From: Firmicutes bacterium UBA5486
GTDB taxonomy: Bacteria; Bacillota; UBA4882; UBA10575
Assembly (NCBI GenBank): GCA_002427045.1
Contig: DIPO01000071.1
Location: 38,377-65,046, forward strand
Direction: 5' to 3'
Length of the DNA stretch: 26,670 bases
Shown: one piece after another, positions 16,895 through 24,007 of the stretch
How the letters are laid out: each line of letters starts with the position of its first letter
Position numbering within the stretch: position 1 is the first letter of the stretch
Made by a program: the position numbers and the translations under genes
Notes under the pieces: model-generated
The model's database searches: none
The model's input: only the letters and a program-made list of their open reading frames with translations
Told to the model about the DNA's origin: nothing

Positions 16895-18271
16895 TTGGTT
16901 TTAGATCTTATTAATATTGAGTTTGCTCATGATAATATGCAGGCTTTTCTGCAAATAGAGCAACCACCAGAAGGAACTGCTTGGCCAACATTTGAAGAAG
17001 TACTAAAAAAAGCACAAGAAGAAGGATTAGTATATGGTATAAACGAACAGGTTATCCGTAGAGTTTTGGAAGAGAAATCCTTAAGGCAGGTTTTAATTGC
17101 AGAAGGAACTTATCCTGTTAAAGGTGAAGATGCAGAATTAAAATATTACTTTGAGACTGACCGGGTAAGACTAATGCCTAAAGAACTTGAGGATGGGCGG
17201 GTTGATCACCGGGAATTATCATTGGTACAAAACGTACAAAAAGGTCAAGTGTTGGTTGAAAAGAAACCTGCTACTCTTGGTACTCTTGGTCGTAATGTTA
17301 AGGGAGAAGAGATTAAGGCGGTCGTGGGAAAGGATCTAACCGTTGTTCTAGGTAAGAATGTTACTTGGGAAAAAAACTGTATAGTAGCTACTTGCGATGG
17401 CGAACCGAGTTTAGTTGGGCGGAAGGTCTCGGTCCAAGTTGTCCATAATGTCAGAGAAAATGTTGGGTATAACACAGGTAATATTGATTTTGTTGGTTCT
17501 GTTCATATTAGAGGGGATGTAGAAAACGGATTTACTGTGAAGGCTTCCGGTGATGTTGTAATTACGGGGAATGTAGAAGGCGGCCATATTATTTCTGATG
17601 CTAATATTACTATTAATGGTGGAATTATTGGACAGGACAAATCAACAATATCCTGTAAAGGGGATCTTTATACCAGATATATTGACCATGCTAAAGTTAA
17701 TGTAGATGGTGATATAAAAGTCCGTGATGCGATTATTCATAGTTATGTTAATTGTGGGCAGAAAATTCTAATGGGAACGAAAAAAGGTTTAGTTATGGGT
17801 GGAATTGTAAGAGCGGGAACTTTAATTGATGCCCAAGTATTAGGCTCGAGAATGGGAACTCAGACCGAAGTTGAAGTAGGTATAAATCCCGGTTTTCGTT
17901 TGGAATTAAACGATATAGAGAAAAGATTACCGGAACTTGAAAAAGAATTAGATATGGCTGAAAAAGCGCTTATTATTCTTAATAGACAAGGGTTCAATCT
18001 TCCCCCCGAGCGGGAAGAGATGAAGGCAAAACTAACACGCACATCCTTTGTTTTAAAAGCGGAAAAAAGAAGGTTAGAAACAAGACGGGATGAGATTGTG
18101 CTTCAGATTAATGATAAACAGTTAGAAAGAGGATATATAAAAGTTCGTCAGACTATATTTCCAGGTGTAAGGGTTACAATTGGAAAAGCTGTACGTATCT
18201 TTAAGGATGAATTTAATTTTGCCGTTCTTACTTATAGTGAAGGGGAAATATCAATTCAACCTTACCGCTAA
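16895..18271 (+). CDS. fapA: DUF342 (FapA-family) protein
   Basis: This 458-residue DUF342/FapA protein has an N-terminal alpha/beta region (about 1-145), then a repetitive glycine- and valine-rich section (about 165-330) rich in GDV..GNV..G turns, which predicts a right-handed beta-helix. A coiled coil follows (about 335-415, LNDIEKRLPELEKELDMAEKAL) and a small C-terminal domain. The family recurs after sigD in clostridial flagellar operons and is linked to polar localisation or motility in some bacteria, but its biochemical role is unknown. I prefer the TTG start at 16895, 8 bases after CGGAGG (16881-16886). GTG 16886 and TTG 16889 are too close to that site. Confidence 0.82.
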   Translation: MVLDLINIEFAHDNMQAFLQIEQPPEGTAWPTFEEVLKKAQEEGLVYGINEQVIRRVLEEKSLRQVLIAEGTYPVKGEDAELKYYFETDRVRLMPKELEDGRVDHRELSLVQNVQKGQVLVEKKPATLGTLGRNVKGEEIKAVVGKDLTVVLGKNVTWEKNCIVATCDGEPSLVGRKVSVQVVHNVRENVGYNTGNIDFVGSVHIRGDVENGFTVKASGDVVITGNVEGGHIISDANITINGGIIGQDKSTISCKGDLYTRYIDHAKVNVDGDIKVRDAIIHSYVNCGQKILMGTKKGLVMGGIVRAGTLIDAQVLGSRMGTQTEVEVGINPGFRLELNDIEKRLPELEKELDMAEKALIILNRQGFNLPPEREEMKAKLTRTSFVLKAEKRRLETRRDEIVLQINDKQLERGYIKVRQTIFPGVRVTIGKAVRIFKDEFNFAVLTYSEGEISIQPYR

Positions 18272-18285
18272 GGGGGGGGTAAAAA

Positions 18286-18603
18286 ATGATTGGGCCCTTA
18301 GATGTTCAGGTCCTGGTCAACCGCACCCTAGAGGTTCAAAAGCTACAGGGAAATGCTATGCATTTACCCGAAGATGAGAATGAAAATTTTAAGCAACGTC
18401 TGGATAATCAGGTGAAGAAGGAAGAACAACAAGTTCGCCGAAAAAGTGAAATAGTGCATGGACAAATTCGGGAAGATGGTAGAAGAAAAGAAGAAATGGA
18501 TAAAAAAAACGAAGAAAAAAGAAATTCTAAGGACGAGATGAAAAAGAAAAAAACAAAGTCTACTAATGGATTAAAAGGACGCTTTATTGATATGGAGCTT
18601 TAG
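18286..18603 (+). CDS. Small charged coiled-coil protein of the flagellar operon
   Basis: This 105-residue protein has an excellent ribosome site (a run of eight G at 18272-18279, then ATG 18286), so it is certainly translated. The N-terminus IGPLDVQVLVNRTLEVQKLQG looks folded. Residues 35-90 are extremely rich in Lys, Glu and Arg and predict a long charged helix. There is no signal peptide or membrane segment. I do not recognise a named family. Comparable short charged proteins occur between the DUF342 gene and the end of clostridial fla/che operons, which suggests a flagellar role. That role is inference from position only. Confidence 0.75.
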   Translation: MIGPLDVQVLVNRTLEVQKLQGNAMHLPEDENENFKQRLDNQVKKEEQQVRRKSEIVHGQIREDGRRKEEMDKKNEEKRNSKDEMKKKKTKSTNGLKGRFIDMEL

Positions 18604-18627
18604 CTAGAAAGAGGGGATTATCAGCTT

Positions 18628-19323
18628 ATGTTTGGCTGGTATTTAGGTTGTTTTCTTGTTGTTTTATTTATCTTCTGGCGTACCAAAAAGAAATATTTTA
18701 CTATTTTATCTGAACTAAGCTCCCGGATTAGTCTAGTGGAAGAACTGTTACTAGAGATTTGTGCAGTACTGGAAGAGCAGGAACCTCTTAGTAAAGTTTC
18801 ATTAGAAATGACAGAAACAATAGTTGAAGAAGAGAGCTCTGAGCCCTCTCGGGAACCTTTGATTTTTTCTCCCCCACAAGACTTAGAAGAGAAACAACCT
18901 AATGAAAAGCTTCCTACTAATCCAGAGCAGATAATGCCTAATTATTCTAAACCAGTAAAAGAAGTTCAGAAACCAGATAAGTTAGAAACGAAGAAGAAAG
19001 AATCTATTCCAGAAAAAGCTCAGAAGGTAACTTCTTCTAATTCAAAAGAGAATAAAACTCATGCTGAACAGAAAACGCCCGAAGAAGAAGGTAATACTAA
19101 TCTTAAGCAAGAAACACCTAAAAGAAAAAGTAAAGTTAATAATAAGCAAGAAACGCTGAAAAAAGAGAACGAAAACATTGAGATGTTAGCTACTCCGGAA
19201 CGACATCAGACTATTATTGAGTTGTATCAAAAAGGCCTTACGGTAAAAGAGATTGCCAGACAATCTGGTATGGGTCAGGGTGAGGTTCAATTAATTATCG
19301 ATCTTTATGTTCAACAGGATTAA
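18628..19323 (+). CDS. Membrane-anchored DUF6115/SwrB-like protein
   Basis: This 231-residue protein begins with one membrane helix (about 2-18, FGWYLGCFLVVLFIFWR). A short coiled-coil follows (20-50), then a long low-complexity linker rich in Glu, Lys, Pro, Thr and Asn (60-190), and it ends with a helix-turn-helix-like segment (about 195-228, IIELYQKGLTVKEIARQSGMGQGEVQLIIDLY). This architecture and the place at the end of the fla/che operon after sigD match DUF6115 proteins and, more loosely, B. subtilis SwrB, which promotes motor/export-gate assembly. Equivalence to SwrB is inference. The linker is tract-like and likely to vary quickly. Confidence 0.7.
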   Translation: MFGWYLGCFLVVLFIFWRTKKKYFTILSELSSRISLVEELLLEICAVLEEQEPLSKVSLEMTETIVEEESSEPSREPLIFSPPQDLEEKQPNEKLPTNPEQIMPNYSKPVKEVQKPDKLETKKKESIPEKAQKVTSSNSKENKTHAEQKTPEEEGNTNLKQETPKRKSKVNNKQETLKKENENIEMLATPERHQTIIELYQKGLTVKEIARQSGMGQGEVQLIIDLYVQQD

Positions 19324-19360
19324 TTATTAAGATTAGTGGAACTATAAATATTTCCGGTGT

Positions 19361-19389
19361 GAGGAGACAAAAGTCTCTTCCTTTTATTT
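19361..19389 (+). terminator. Intrinsic terminator of the fla/che operon
   Basis: GAGGAGAC-AAAA-GTCTCTTC (19361-19380) forms an 8-bp stem with one G-U pair, followed by CTTTTATTT. It sits 38 bases after the last gene of the flagellar unit and separates it from ftsZ. Confidence 0.75.
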
Positions 19390-19427
19390 AAGAAATATAA
19401 GTAAAAAAATTATTTTAAAGCAGGGAA

Positions 19428-19456
19428 GTAAATTTGTTTGTTGAAATATTTATAAT
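19428..19456 (+). promoter_or_regulatory. Possible ftsZ promoter
   Basis: TATAAT at 19451-19456 is a perfect sigma-A -10 box, 53 bases before the ftsZ start and after the upstream terminator. The -35 position 16-17 bases upstream (GTAAAT/TAAATT) is a poor match, so the call is weak. Confidence 0.35.
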
Positions 19457-19508
19457 TCAGGTAAAGATTTAGCTAGTTAAGGGGTTTTAAATGAATAGGG
19501 GGAGCACT

Positions 19509-20567
19509 ATGCTTCAGTTTGAAGTAACAAATCAACAATTTGCCTCAATAAAAGTTATTGGTATTGGTGGTGGAGGAACTAATGCTGTAAACCGCATGAT
19601 TGAAGCTGGTTTACAAGGGGTAGAATTTATCGCAATCAACACGGATGGACAGGCTCTTCTTCGTTCTAAAGCTGATGCCAGACTTCGCATTGGTGACCAA
19701 TTAACTAAAGGTTTAGGAGCGGGAGCAAACCCCGATATCGGACGTCAGGCTGCGGAAGAAAGTAGAGAAGAAATTGCCGGAGCACTGGAAAATTCAGATA
19801 TGGTTTTTATTACCGCTGGGATGGGTGGTGGAACCGGAACCGGAGCAGCTCCAGTCATTGCTGAGATGGCTAAAGAGTTAGGGGCTTTAACAGTCGGAGT
19901 TGTGACTAAACCTTTTAAGTTTGAGGGAAAAGTTCGGATGGCACAGGCGGAAGAAGGAGTAAAAGCTTTAAAAGAGAAAGTAGATACCTTAATCACTATT
20001 CCTAATGAACGGCTTTTCCAGCTTGTAGACAAGAAAACATCAGTAATCGAAGCTTTTAGATTTGCTGATGATGTTCTTCGTCAGGGTGTTCAAGGTATTT
20101 CCGATCTAATTACGATTACCGGCCTAATTAATGTTGATTTTGCTGATGTAAAAACTATTATGAATAATGCTGGTTCGGCATTGATGGGTATTGGAGTGGC
20201 TAAAGGTGATAACCGGGCTGCAGAGGCGGCAAAAACTGCTGTTTCCTCACCACTTTTGGAAACATCCATCCAAGGAGCTAAGGGTGTGCTTCTTAATGTT
20301 ACGGGTAGCTCTGATTTAGGTTTATTCGAAATAAATGAAGCAGCTTCAATTATTACAGAAGCTGCTGATCCGGATGCAAATATAATTTTTGGAGCAGTAA
20401 TTGATGATAAACAAGGGGAGGAGATCCGGATCACAGTAATTGCTACTGGATTTGAACAGAAGAAACACCGGATGGGCCTTGAGGAATTAGAGATTAGATC
20501 TTTAGTTGAAGGGGAGGAACTAGAGATCCCAGCATTTTTATGGAAAAAGGATAAAAAAGGGTGGTAA
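19509..20567 (+). CDS. ftsZ: Cell division GTPase FtsZ
   Basis: This 352-residue tubulin-like GTPase builds the division ring and, in spore formers, the asymmetric septum. The nucleotide-binding motifs are intact: IGVGGGG-type loop at 17-23 (IGIGGGGTNAVNRMIE), NTDGQAL (44-50), and the tubulin signature GGGTGTG (106-112). The core ends near residue 316 and is followed by an unusually short linker (about 317-337). The C-terminal peptide LEIPAFLWKK binds FtsA, SepF or similar partners. ATG 19509 gives the conserved MLQFE start with AGGGGGAG ahead. An in-frame ATG at 19491 also has AAGGGG but would add six residues not usual in the family. The gene stands without ftsA here. Confidence 0.97.
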   Translation: MLQFEVTNQQFASIKVIGIGGGGTNAVNRMIEAGLQGVEFIAINTDGQALLRSKADARLRIGDQLTKGLGAGANPDIGRQAAEESREEIAGALENSDMVFITAGMGGGTGTGAAPVIAEMAKELGALTVGVVTKPFKFEGKVRMAQAEEGVKALKEKVDTLITIPNERLFQLVDKKTSVIEAFRFADDVLRQGVQGISDLITITGLINVDFADVKTIMNNAGSALMGIGVAKGDNRAAEAAKTAVSSPLLETSIQGAKGVLLNVTGSSDLGLFEINEAASIITEAADPDANIIFGAVIDDKQGEEIRITVIATGFEQKKHRMGLEELEIRSLVEGEELEIPAFLWKKDKKGW

Positions 20568-20602
20568 GCTTCTAAAAGCGAGATAAACACTTACAATGAG
20601 TT

Positions 20603-20632
20603 AAATGGCCTAAATAGGCCATTTTGTTATTT
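20603..20632 (+). terminator. Intrinsic terminator after ftsZ
   Basis: AAATGGCCTA (20603-20612) pairs with TAGGCCATTT (20615-20624), followed by TGTTATTTT. It is 35 bases after the ftsZ stop and makes ftsZ a separate unit from spoIIGA. Confidence 0.85.
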
Positions 20633-20681
20633 TATGGAGGTTTCGGGGAAAAAAGTGATTTTGTGAGTCTTTAGTTTATTT

Positions 20682-20739
20682 TTCGGCATAAAAGTTATGG
20701 TATTTAAAAAGGATTTAATGATTAATTTCTGTAGAATAG
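20682..20739 (+). promoter_or_regulatory. Candidate Spo0A box and sporulation promoter for spoIIGA-sigE
   Basis: TTCGGCA at 20682-20688 is TGCCGAA on the other strand, a match to the Spo0A box TGNCGAA. Downstream lie AAAGGATTT (20708-20716) and GTAGAATAG (20731-20739), which resemble the sigma-H boxes RNAGGAWWW and RNNGAATWW. The 14-base spacing is longer than the usual 11-12. TAGAAT could instead be a sigma-A -10 with no good -35. The location 25 bases before the ribosome site of spoIIGA supports sporulation control, but no single reading is clean. Confidence 0.4.
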
Positions 20740-20763
20740 TATTTGTAAGGGGGGTGCTTGAAA

Positions 20764-21663
20764 ATGAGAGAAGTTTTTATTGATGATTGGATTTATGGGG
20801 CATTGATCAGTATGATGATGAACTCCTTACTATTATGGGCTACCGGCCGGATTCTAGAGAAAAAAGCGCCTTGGTGGCGGATATTATTTGCTGGAACAAC
20901 TGGAGGGATTTATTATTTTTGGTTATGTTATCGTCTGGAGTTAGGAATGATCGGCAAATTAGAGATCTTCCTTTTTATTGGAATTGGGATACTGATGTTA
21001 ATAATAGCTTTTTCTCTGAGTTCAATTAAGGAATTATTCCGTACTGTAACTCTTTTTTTATTGATTACTCTTCTTTCTTCCGGAGTAACATATTTTTTAT
21101 TAAATCCTCCTTTTTTCTATAAAAGATTTTCTTATACAACTTGGGAAGTTATACTAGTGAATCTTCTTTCTCTTTTAATAGTAACAGAGCTGGGATGGGG
21201 GCTTATTCACCAACTATATTTAGAAAAAGGATGTATTTTTTCTATTCGTCTTTCAGTAAATGGTTTAAGTACGGACTTATCAGCTCTTCTGGATACAGGT
21301 AATATGTTAGTCGATCCGATAAGCGGAAATCCTGTTTTGGTTGTAGAGACGAGCTCACTTCAGGAGGTTTTACCTACGGAAATGATTGATTTGAATAAGA
21401 TTTTAGCCAGAGGCGGGTTTCCTGAGAATTCAGCTTTAAATTTTAGTCCTGATTGGGCGGCAAGAATAAGGTTTATTACTTATACAAGTGTAGGCCGGGA
21501 GAAAGGGTTTCTTTTGGGATTCCGTCCGGATGAAGTTATATTGTTGCAAAAAGAACCCCGTAAGTTACCCCCTGTTTTAGTTGGCCTTTATAATTTTACT
21601 GCTTCTACTGGCAGTAGTTATCAGGCTTTGTTACCTTCTTCTCTATTAACTAGGCTTCATTAA
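20764..21663 (+). CDS. spoIIGA: Pro-sigma-E processing protease SpoIIGA
   Basis: This 299-residue membrane protease has five or so membrane helices in the first ~150 residues and a C-terminal aspartic-protease-like domain with the catalytic motif Asp177-Thr-Gly-Asn (SALLDTGNMLVDPISGNPV). It dimerises in the septal membrane and, when triggered by SpoIIR from the forespore, cuts pro-sigma-E. ATG 20764 lies 9 bases after AAGGGGGG. The in-frame TTG at 20758 is only 3 bases from it and is less likely. sigE follows, as in other spore formers, but with an unusual 165-base gap. Confidence 0.93.
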   Translation: MREVFIDDWIYGALISMMMNSLLLWATGRILEKKAPWWRILFAGTTGGIYYFWLCYRLELGMIGKLEIFLFIGIGILMLIIAFSLSSIKELFRTVTLFLLITLLSSGVTYFLLNPPFFYKRFSYTTWEVILVNLLSLLIVTELGWGLIHQLYLEKGCIFSIRLSVNGLSTDLSALLDTGNMLVDPISGNPVLVVETSSLQEVLPTEMIDLNKILARGGFPENSALNFSPDWAARIRFITYTSVGREKGFLLGFRPDEVILLQKEPRKLPPVLVGLYNFTASTGSSYQALLPSSLLTRLH

Positions 21664-21673
21664 GAGTTTATTG

Positions 21674-21775
21674 ATACATGTTGCTTGGAGTTAAAGAATG
21701 TAATATGTCAAGGGCAAACTTCCAAGCAAGCGACAAGCCACAAAAGACGAGCAACAAAATATATTTTGCATGTAT
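21674..21775 (+). repeat. Palindromic element between spoIIGA and sigE
   Basis: Two nested perfect arms are visible: ATACATG/CATGTAT (21674-21680 with 21769-21775) and TTGCTTGGA/TCCAAGCAA (21681-21689 with 21721-21729). There is no T tract after the stem. It could be a small MITE-like insertion that splits the pair, or a structured RNA controlling sigE expression. A good ribosome site (AAGGAGGAG) stands just before sigE further down. Confidence 0.5.
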
Positions 21776-21828
21776 TATCTTTATGCTGAGTGAGAAGGGG
21801 TTAACTGGCAATTAAGGAGGAGTTAAAT

Positions 21829-22563
21829 ATGTTGAGAAAAAACTGGTGGCGAATACGGTTAAGCTTAAGGATCTACATTGTCCGTGTATTGCAAAAGTTA
21901 ACTCTTTATCCAAAGACTATTTTTTATATTGGAGGAAGCGAAGCTTTACCACCTCCGCTTAATAGTGAAGAAGAAAGCTACCTTATAGAAAAATTGAAAA
22001 CCGGAGATCCTGCAGTTAGAAGTCTGTTAATTGAGCATAATTTGCGTTTAGTGGTTTATATTGCCCGTAAGTTTGAGAATACAGGGATTGGTATTGAAGA
22101 CCTGGTCTCTATTGGTACGATTGGTTTGATTAAAGCAGTAAATACTTTTGATCCGGAGAAAAAAATTAAACTTGCAACCTATGCTTCGAGGTGTATAGAA
22201 AATGAGATTTTGATGTATTTAAGAAGGAATAATAAAACCCGCTCAGAGGTCTCCTTTGATGAGCCATTAAATATCGACTGGGATGGGAATGAATTACTTC
22301 TTTCGGATGTCTTAGGAACAGAAAGTGATATTGCCTATAAACAGTTAGAAGAGGAAGTTGAAAAAAACCTACTTGCTTTGGCAATGTCAATGTTATCAGG
22401 AAGAGAACGTTCAATCGTTGAGTTGCGTTTTGGTTTAAAAGATGGTATTGGGAAAACACAAAAAGAAGTAGCAGATTTTTTGGGTATTTCACAATCTTAC
22501 ATTTCTCGTTTAGAAAAGAGGATTATTCGAAAACTGCAAAAAGAAATAAGAAAAATGGGTTAA
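21829..22563 (+). CDS. sigE: Sporulation sigma factor sigma-E (pro-form)
   Basis: This 244-residue precursor of the early mother-cell sigma factor has a basic amphipathic pro-sequence of about 30 residues (LRKNWWRIRLSLRIYIVRVL) that tethers it to the membrane. It is followed by the strongly conserved FYIGGSEALPPPL at the processing site. Region 2 (NLRLVVYIARKFENTGIGIEDL, then LATYASRCIENEILMYLRR) and region 4 (KTQKEVADFLGISQSYISRLEKRI) are complete and nearly match B. subtilis SigE. AAGGAGGAG precedes the ATG. SpoIIGA, encoded just upstream, should process it. sigG, often the next gene in Bacillus and Clostridium, is missing here. Confidence 0.96.
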   Translation: MLRKNWWRIRLSLRIYIVRVLQKLTLYPKTIFYIGGSEALPPPLNSEEESYLIEKLKTGDPAVRSLLIEHNLRLVVYIARKFENTGIGIEDLVSIGTIGLIKAVNTFDPEKKIKLATYASRCIENEILMYLRRNNKTRSEVSFDEPLNIDWDGNELLLSDVLGTESDIAYKQLEEEVEKNLLALAMSMLSGRERSIVELRFGLKDGIGKTQKEVADFLGISQSYISRLEKRIIRKLQKEIRKMG

Positions 22564-22609
22564 TCGTTTTAATGAAAGAAGGAATTTTTCTGTAAAAGCA
22601 GAAAATTAA

Positions 22610-23085
22610 GTTTGAACAAGTTACGATGCGGTTTCGAACTTATATGACAATTTTGTAAAAGTTCCTAATAAAGCAGGAGTTTTACTAGAACAAACTCGAA
22701 TTTTAAAAGAGTTTAGGGATTTGCATAATTACCTTTGGAATTCATTCAACCACAATATATAGTGTTTGACTAGTATTCGAGTAATTGTCTAATCTCAGAC
22801 AATTACTAGTGGGAATACCAATATATGTGGTAGAATCTTAAAAATTAAATTATGCAAATCCCTAAAGAGTTAATAATAAGCGTCGAAGGTAATTATGTTG
22901 AAATTTAAAAACCATTGAGAATATGCAGAAGGTAGCCGAGACAAACAATATCAAGCTCAATAGAAGTGAAAACAGGCTATCTTGTTTAGTTGATGCTCTT
23001 AAAGGCTTGGAAACATATTTTCTAGAAAAACTAAAGTTTTAAAGATGCTTTGCAGTCAATTATCGCAGGTGATAAAGGTAAATAA
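22610..23085 (+). pseudogene. Decayed gene of unknown function, split by a MITE
   Basis: Four open stretches in changing frames read as one small helical protein: FEQVT then DAVSNLYDNFVKVPNKAG and LLEQTRILKE (to 22713). After the inserted element come LIISVEGNYVE (22872-22902), NLKTIENMQKVAETNN to LETYFLEKLK (22902-23036), and KDALQSIIAGDKGK with a stop at 23083-23085. Removing the element and one copy of its 7-base duplication joins LKE to LIISVEG in frame. At least three other frameshifts remain. The helical, Leu/Glu/Lys-rich relic does not match a family I can name. No start codon or ribosome site can be fixed. Confidence 0.6.
22714..22864. mobile_element. 151-bp MITE-like palindromic element with target duplication
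   Basis: Perfect 17-base terminal inverted repeats, TAGGGATTTGCATAATT (22714-22730) and its complement (22848-22864), bound the element. AAGAGTT flanks both sides (22707-22713 and 22865-22871), a 7-base target duplication. Inside is a perfect hairpin GTAATTGTCT/AGACAATTAC (22781-22790 with 22797-22806), and the whole can fold on itself. It has no coding capacity and so needs a transposase from elsewhere. A diverged copy follows yebC. Confidence 0.85.
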
Positions 23086-23103
23086 AACATTATTAACCGA
23101 AAC

Positions 23104-23178
23104 ATCACGAAGTGATTAAAATCAAAGATAGGTAGTCGACAAGCCGTCCAGAAGGTGTAAATCAAAGCTGGATGAATC
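23104..23178 (-). repeat. Dispersed repeat with TCACTTCGTGA hairpin, copy 2
   Basis: On the minus strand this reads like positions 3-79 of the window: GATTCATC at one end, then 32 of 45 bases the same, and the exact 20-mer GATTTTAATCACTTCGTGAT at the other end (23104-23123). It fills much of the gap between the decayed gene and the phosphatidyltransferase gene. The remaining gap 23179-23230 holds nothing recognisable. Confidence 0.6.
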
Positions 23179-23245
23179 GACATTCTTCGAAGCATTTATT
23201 ATTACAACACTTACTAATGTTGAGTTAATTAAGGGGGATAAACTG

Positions 23246-23755
23246 ATGAATCTTGCCAATTTATTATCTTTAAGCCGCTTAGTACTCTCCCCATTTGTAA
23301 TGGTGTTTTTTGCCCGAAAAAATTTATATGGAGTAATTACTCTTTGGGTATTGGCAGCACTTACTGATTTTCTTGATGGTTGGGTTGCTAGAAATTATGG
23401 AGAGATTAGTGAATTGGGAAAGATATTAGATCCGTTAGCCGACAAAGCAACTCTTGCTTTTTCTTTTCTTTCTCTGATGTTATGGTTTGAACTTCCGCTT
23501 TGGTTGGGATGGATATATATTATAAAAGAACTTCTTCAACTAACTGGGGGATTGATTTTTCTTAAATTGAAACAAAAGGTGATACCTAGTAATTATTGGG
23601 GGAAGACTAGTACCTTCTTGTTTTTTGTTGGCTTTTTTTTATATTGTATAAATACCCAAGCAGGAGTAATTGTTCTTTTTATCGCGCTAATCCTTTCATT
23701 GATTGCTTTAGGTACCTATACTAAGAAAATATTAGAGAAAGATGCTACCTCGTAG
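23246..23755 (+). CDS. CDP-alcohol phosphatidyltransferase (PgsA-like)
   Basis: This 169-residue integral membrane enzyme transfers a phosphatidyl group from CDP-diacylglycerol to an alcohol such as glycerol-3-phosphate. The full family signature D-x2-D-G-x2-A-R-x8-G-x3-D-x3-D is present (Asp41, Asp44, Gly45, Ala48, Arg49, Gly58, Asp62, Asp66). About five membrane helices are visible. AAGGGGGA is 8 bases before the ATG. The size fits PgsA-type phosphatidylglycerophosphate synthases, but related family members of like size use other alcohols, so the substrate is not certain. It stands alone between repeat-rich gaps. Confidence 0.88.
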   Translation: MNLANLLSLSRLVLSPFVMVFFARKNLYGVITLWVLAALTDFLDGWVARNYGEISELGKILDPLADKATLAFSFLSLMLWFELPLWLGWIYIIKELLQLTGGLIFLKLKQKVIPSNYWGKTSTFLFFVGFFLYCINTQAGVIVLFIALILSLIALGTYTKKILEKDATS

Positions 23756-23767
23756 CTCATCATTGGT

Positions 23768-23977
23768 TGAAAGACAGTCTTTGTAAGCTACGGCTACGCT
23801 GAAAGTACTATTTTTATCATTTCGTGTGGCACGGAAGGCAAGCGGGTGACTACTTATAAAATGCAGCTCGAATCTCGTTACTAGCGCTCGTATGAATGAC
23901 AGCTTATGTAAGCTAAAGATAAAAGTTATATTTTCATCATTTTACGTGCCCCAGCTTGCTGGGGTGGAGGACTAATT
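23768..23977 (+). repeat. Two degenerate direct repeats, about 85-90 bp each
   Basis: The stretches starting TGAAAGACAG (23768) and TGAATGACAG (23893) align along their length: TGTAAGCTA, AAGT-TAT-TTT-ATCATTT, CGTG, and a G-rich end before ACTA. The first also resembles 61-108 (ATCAcTTCGTG then GACTACcTA), so these may be old members of the dispersed family. In the second copy CCCCAGC-TT-GCTGGGG (23949-23964) forms a perfect 7-bp hairpin. They fill the region after the phosphatidyltransferase gene. I see no coding sequence in 23756-24254. Confidence 0.5.
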
Positions 23978-24007
23978 AATATATGTAATTTTGTGTCTTT
24001 ATAGTAA

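Noticed and set aside
20090..20590. Minus-strand open frame of 166 codons opposite ftsZ
   Set aside because: It is antisense to a highly conserved gene, has low-complexity Ser/Ile-rich composition and no ribosome site. It is a codon-bias shadow.
21681..21729. TTGCTTGGA/TCCAAGCAA stem as a spoIIGA terminator
   Set aside because: The loop is 31 bases long and no T tract follows, so it does not fit an intrinsic terminator.
23045..23119. Short open frame of 24 codons in the gap after the decayed gene
   Set aside because: It has no ribosome site and overlaps the better-supported relic reading KDALQSIIAGDKGK in another frame.
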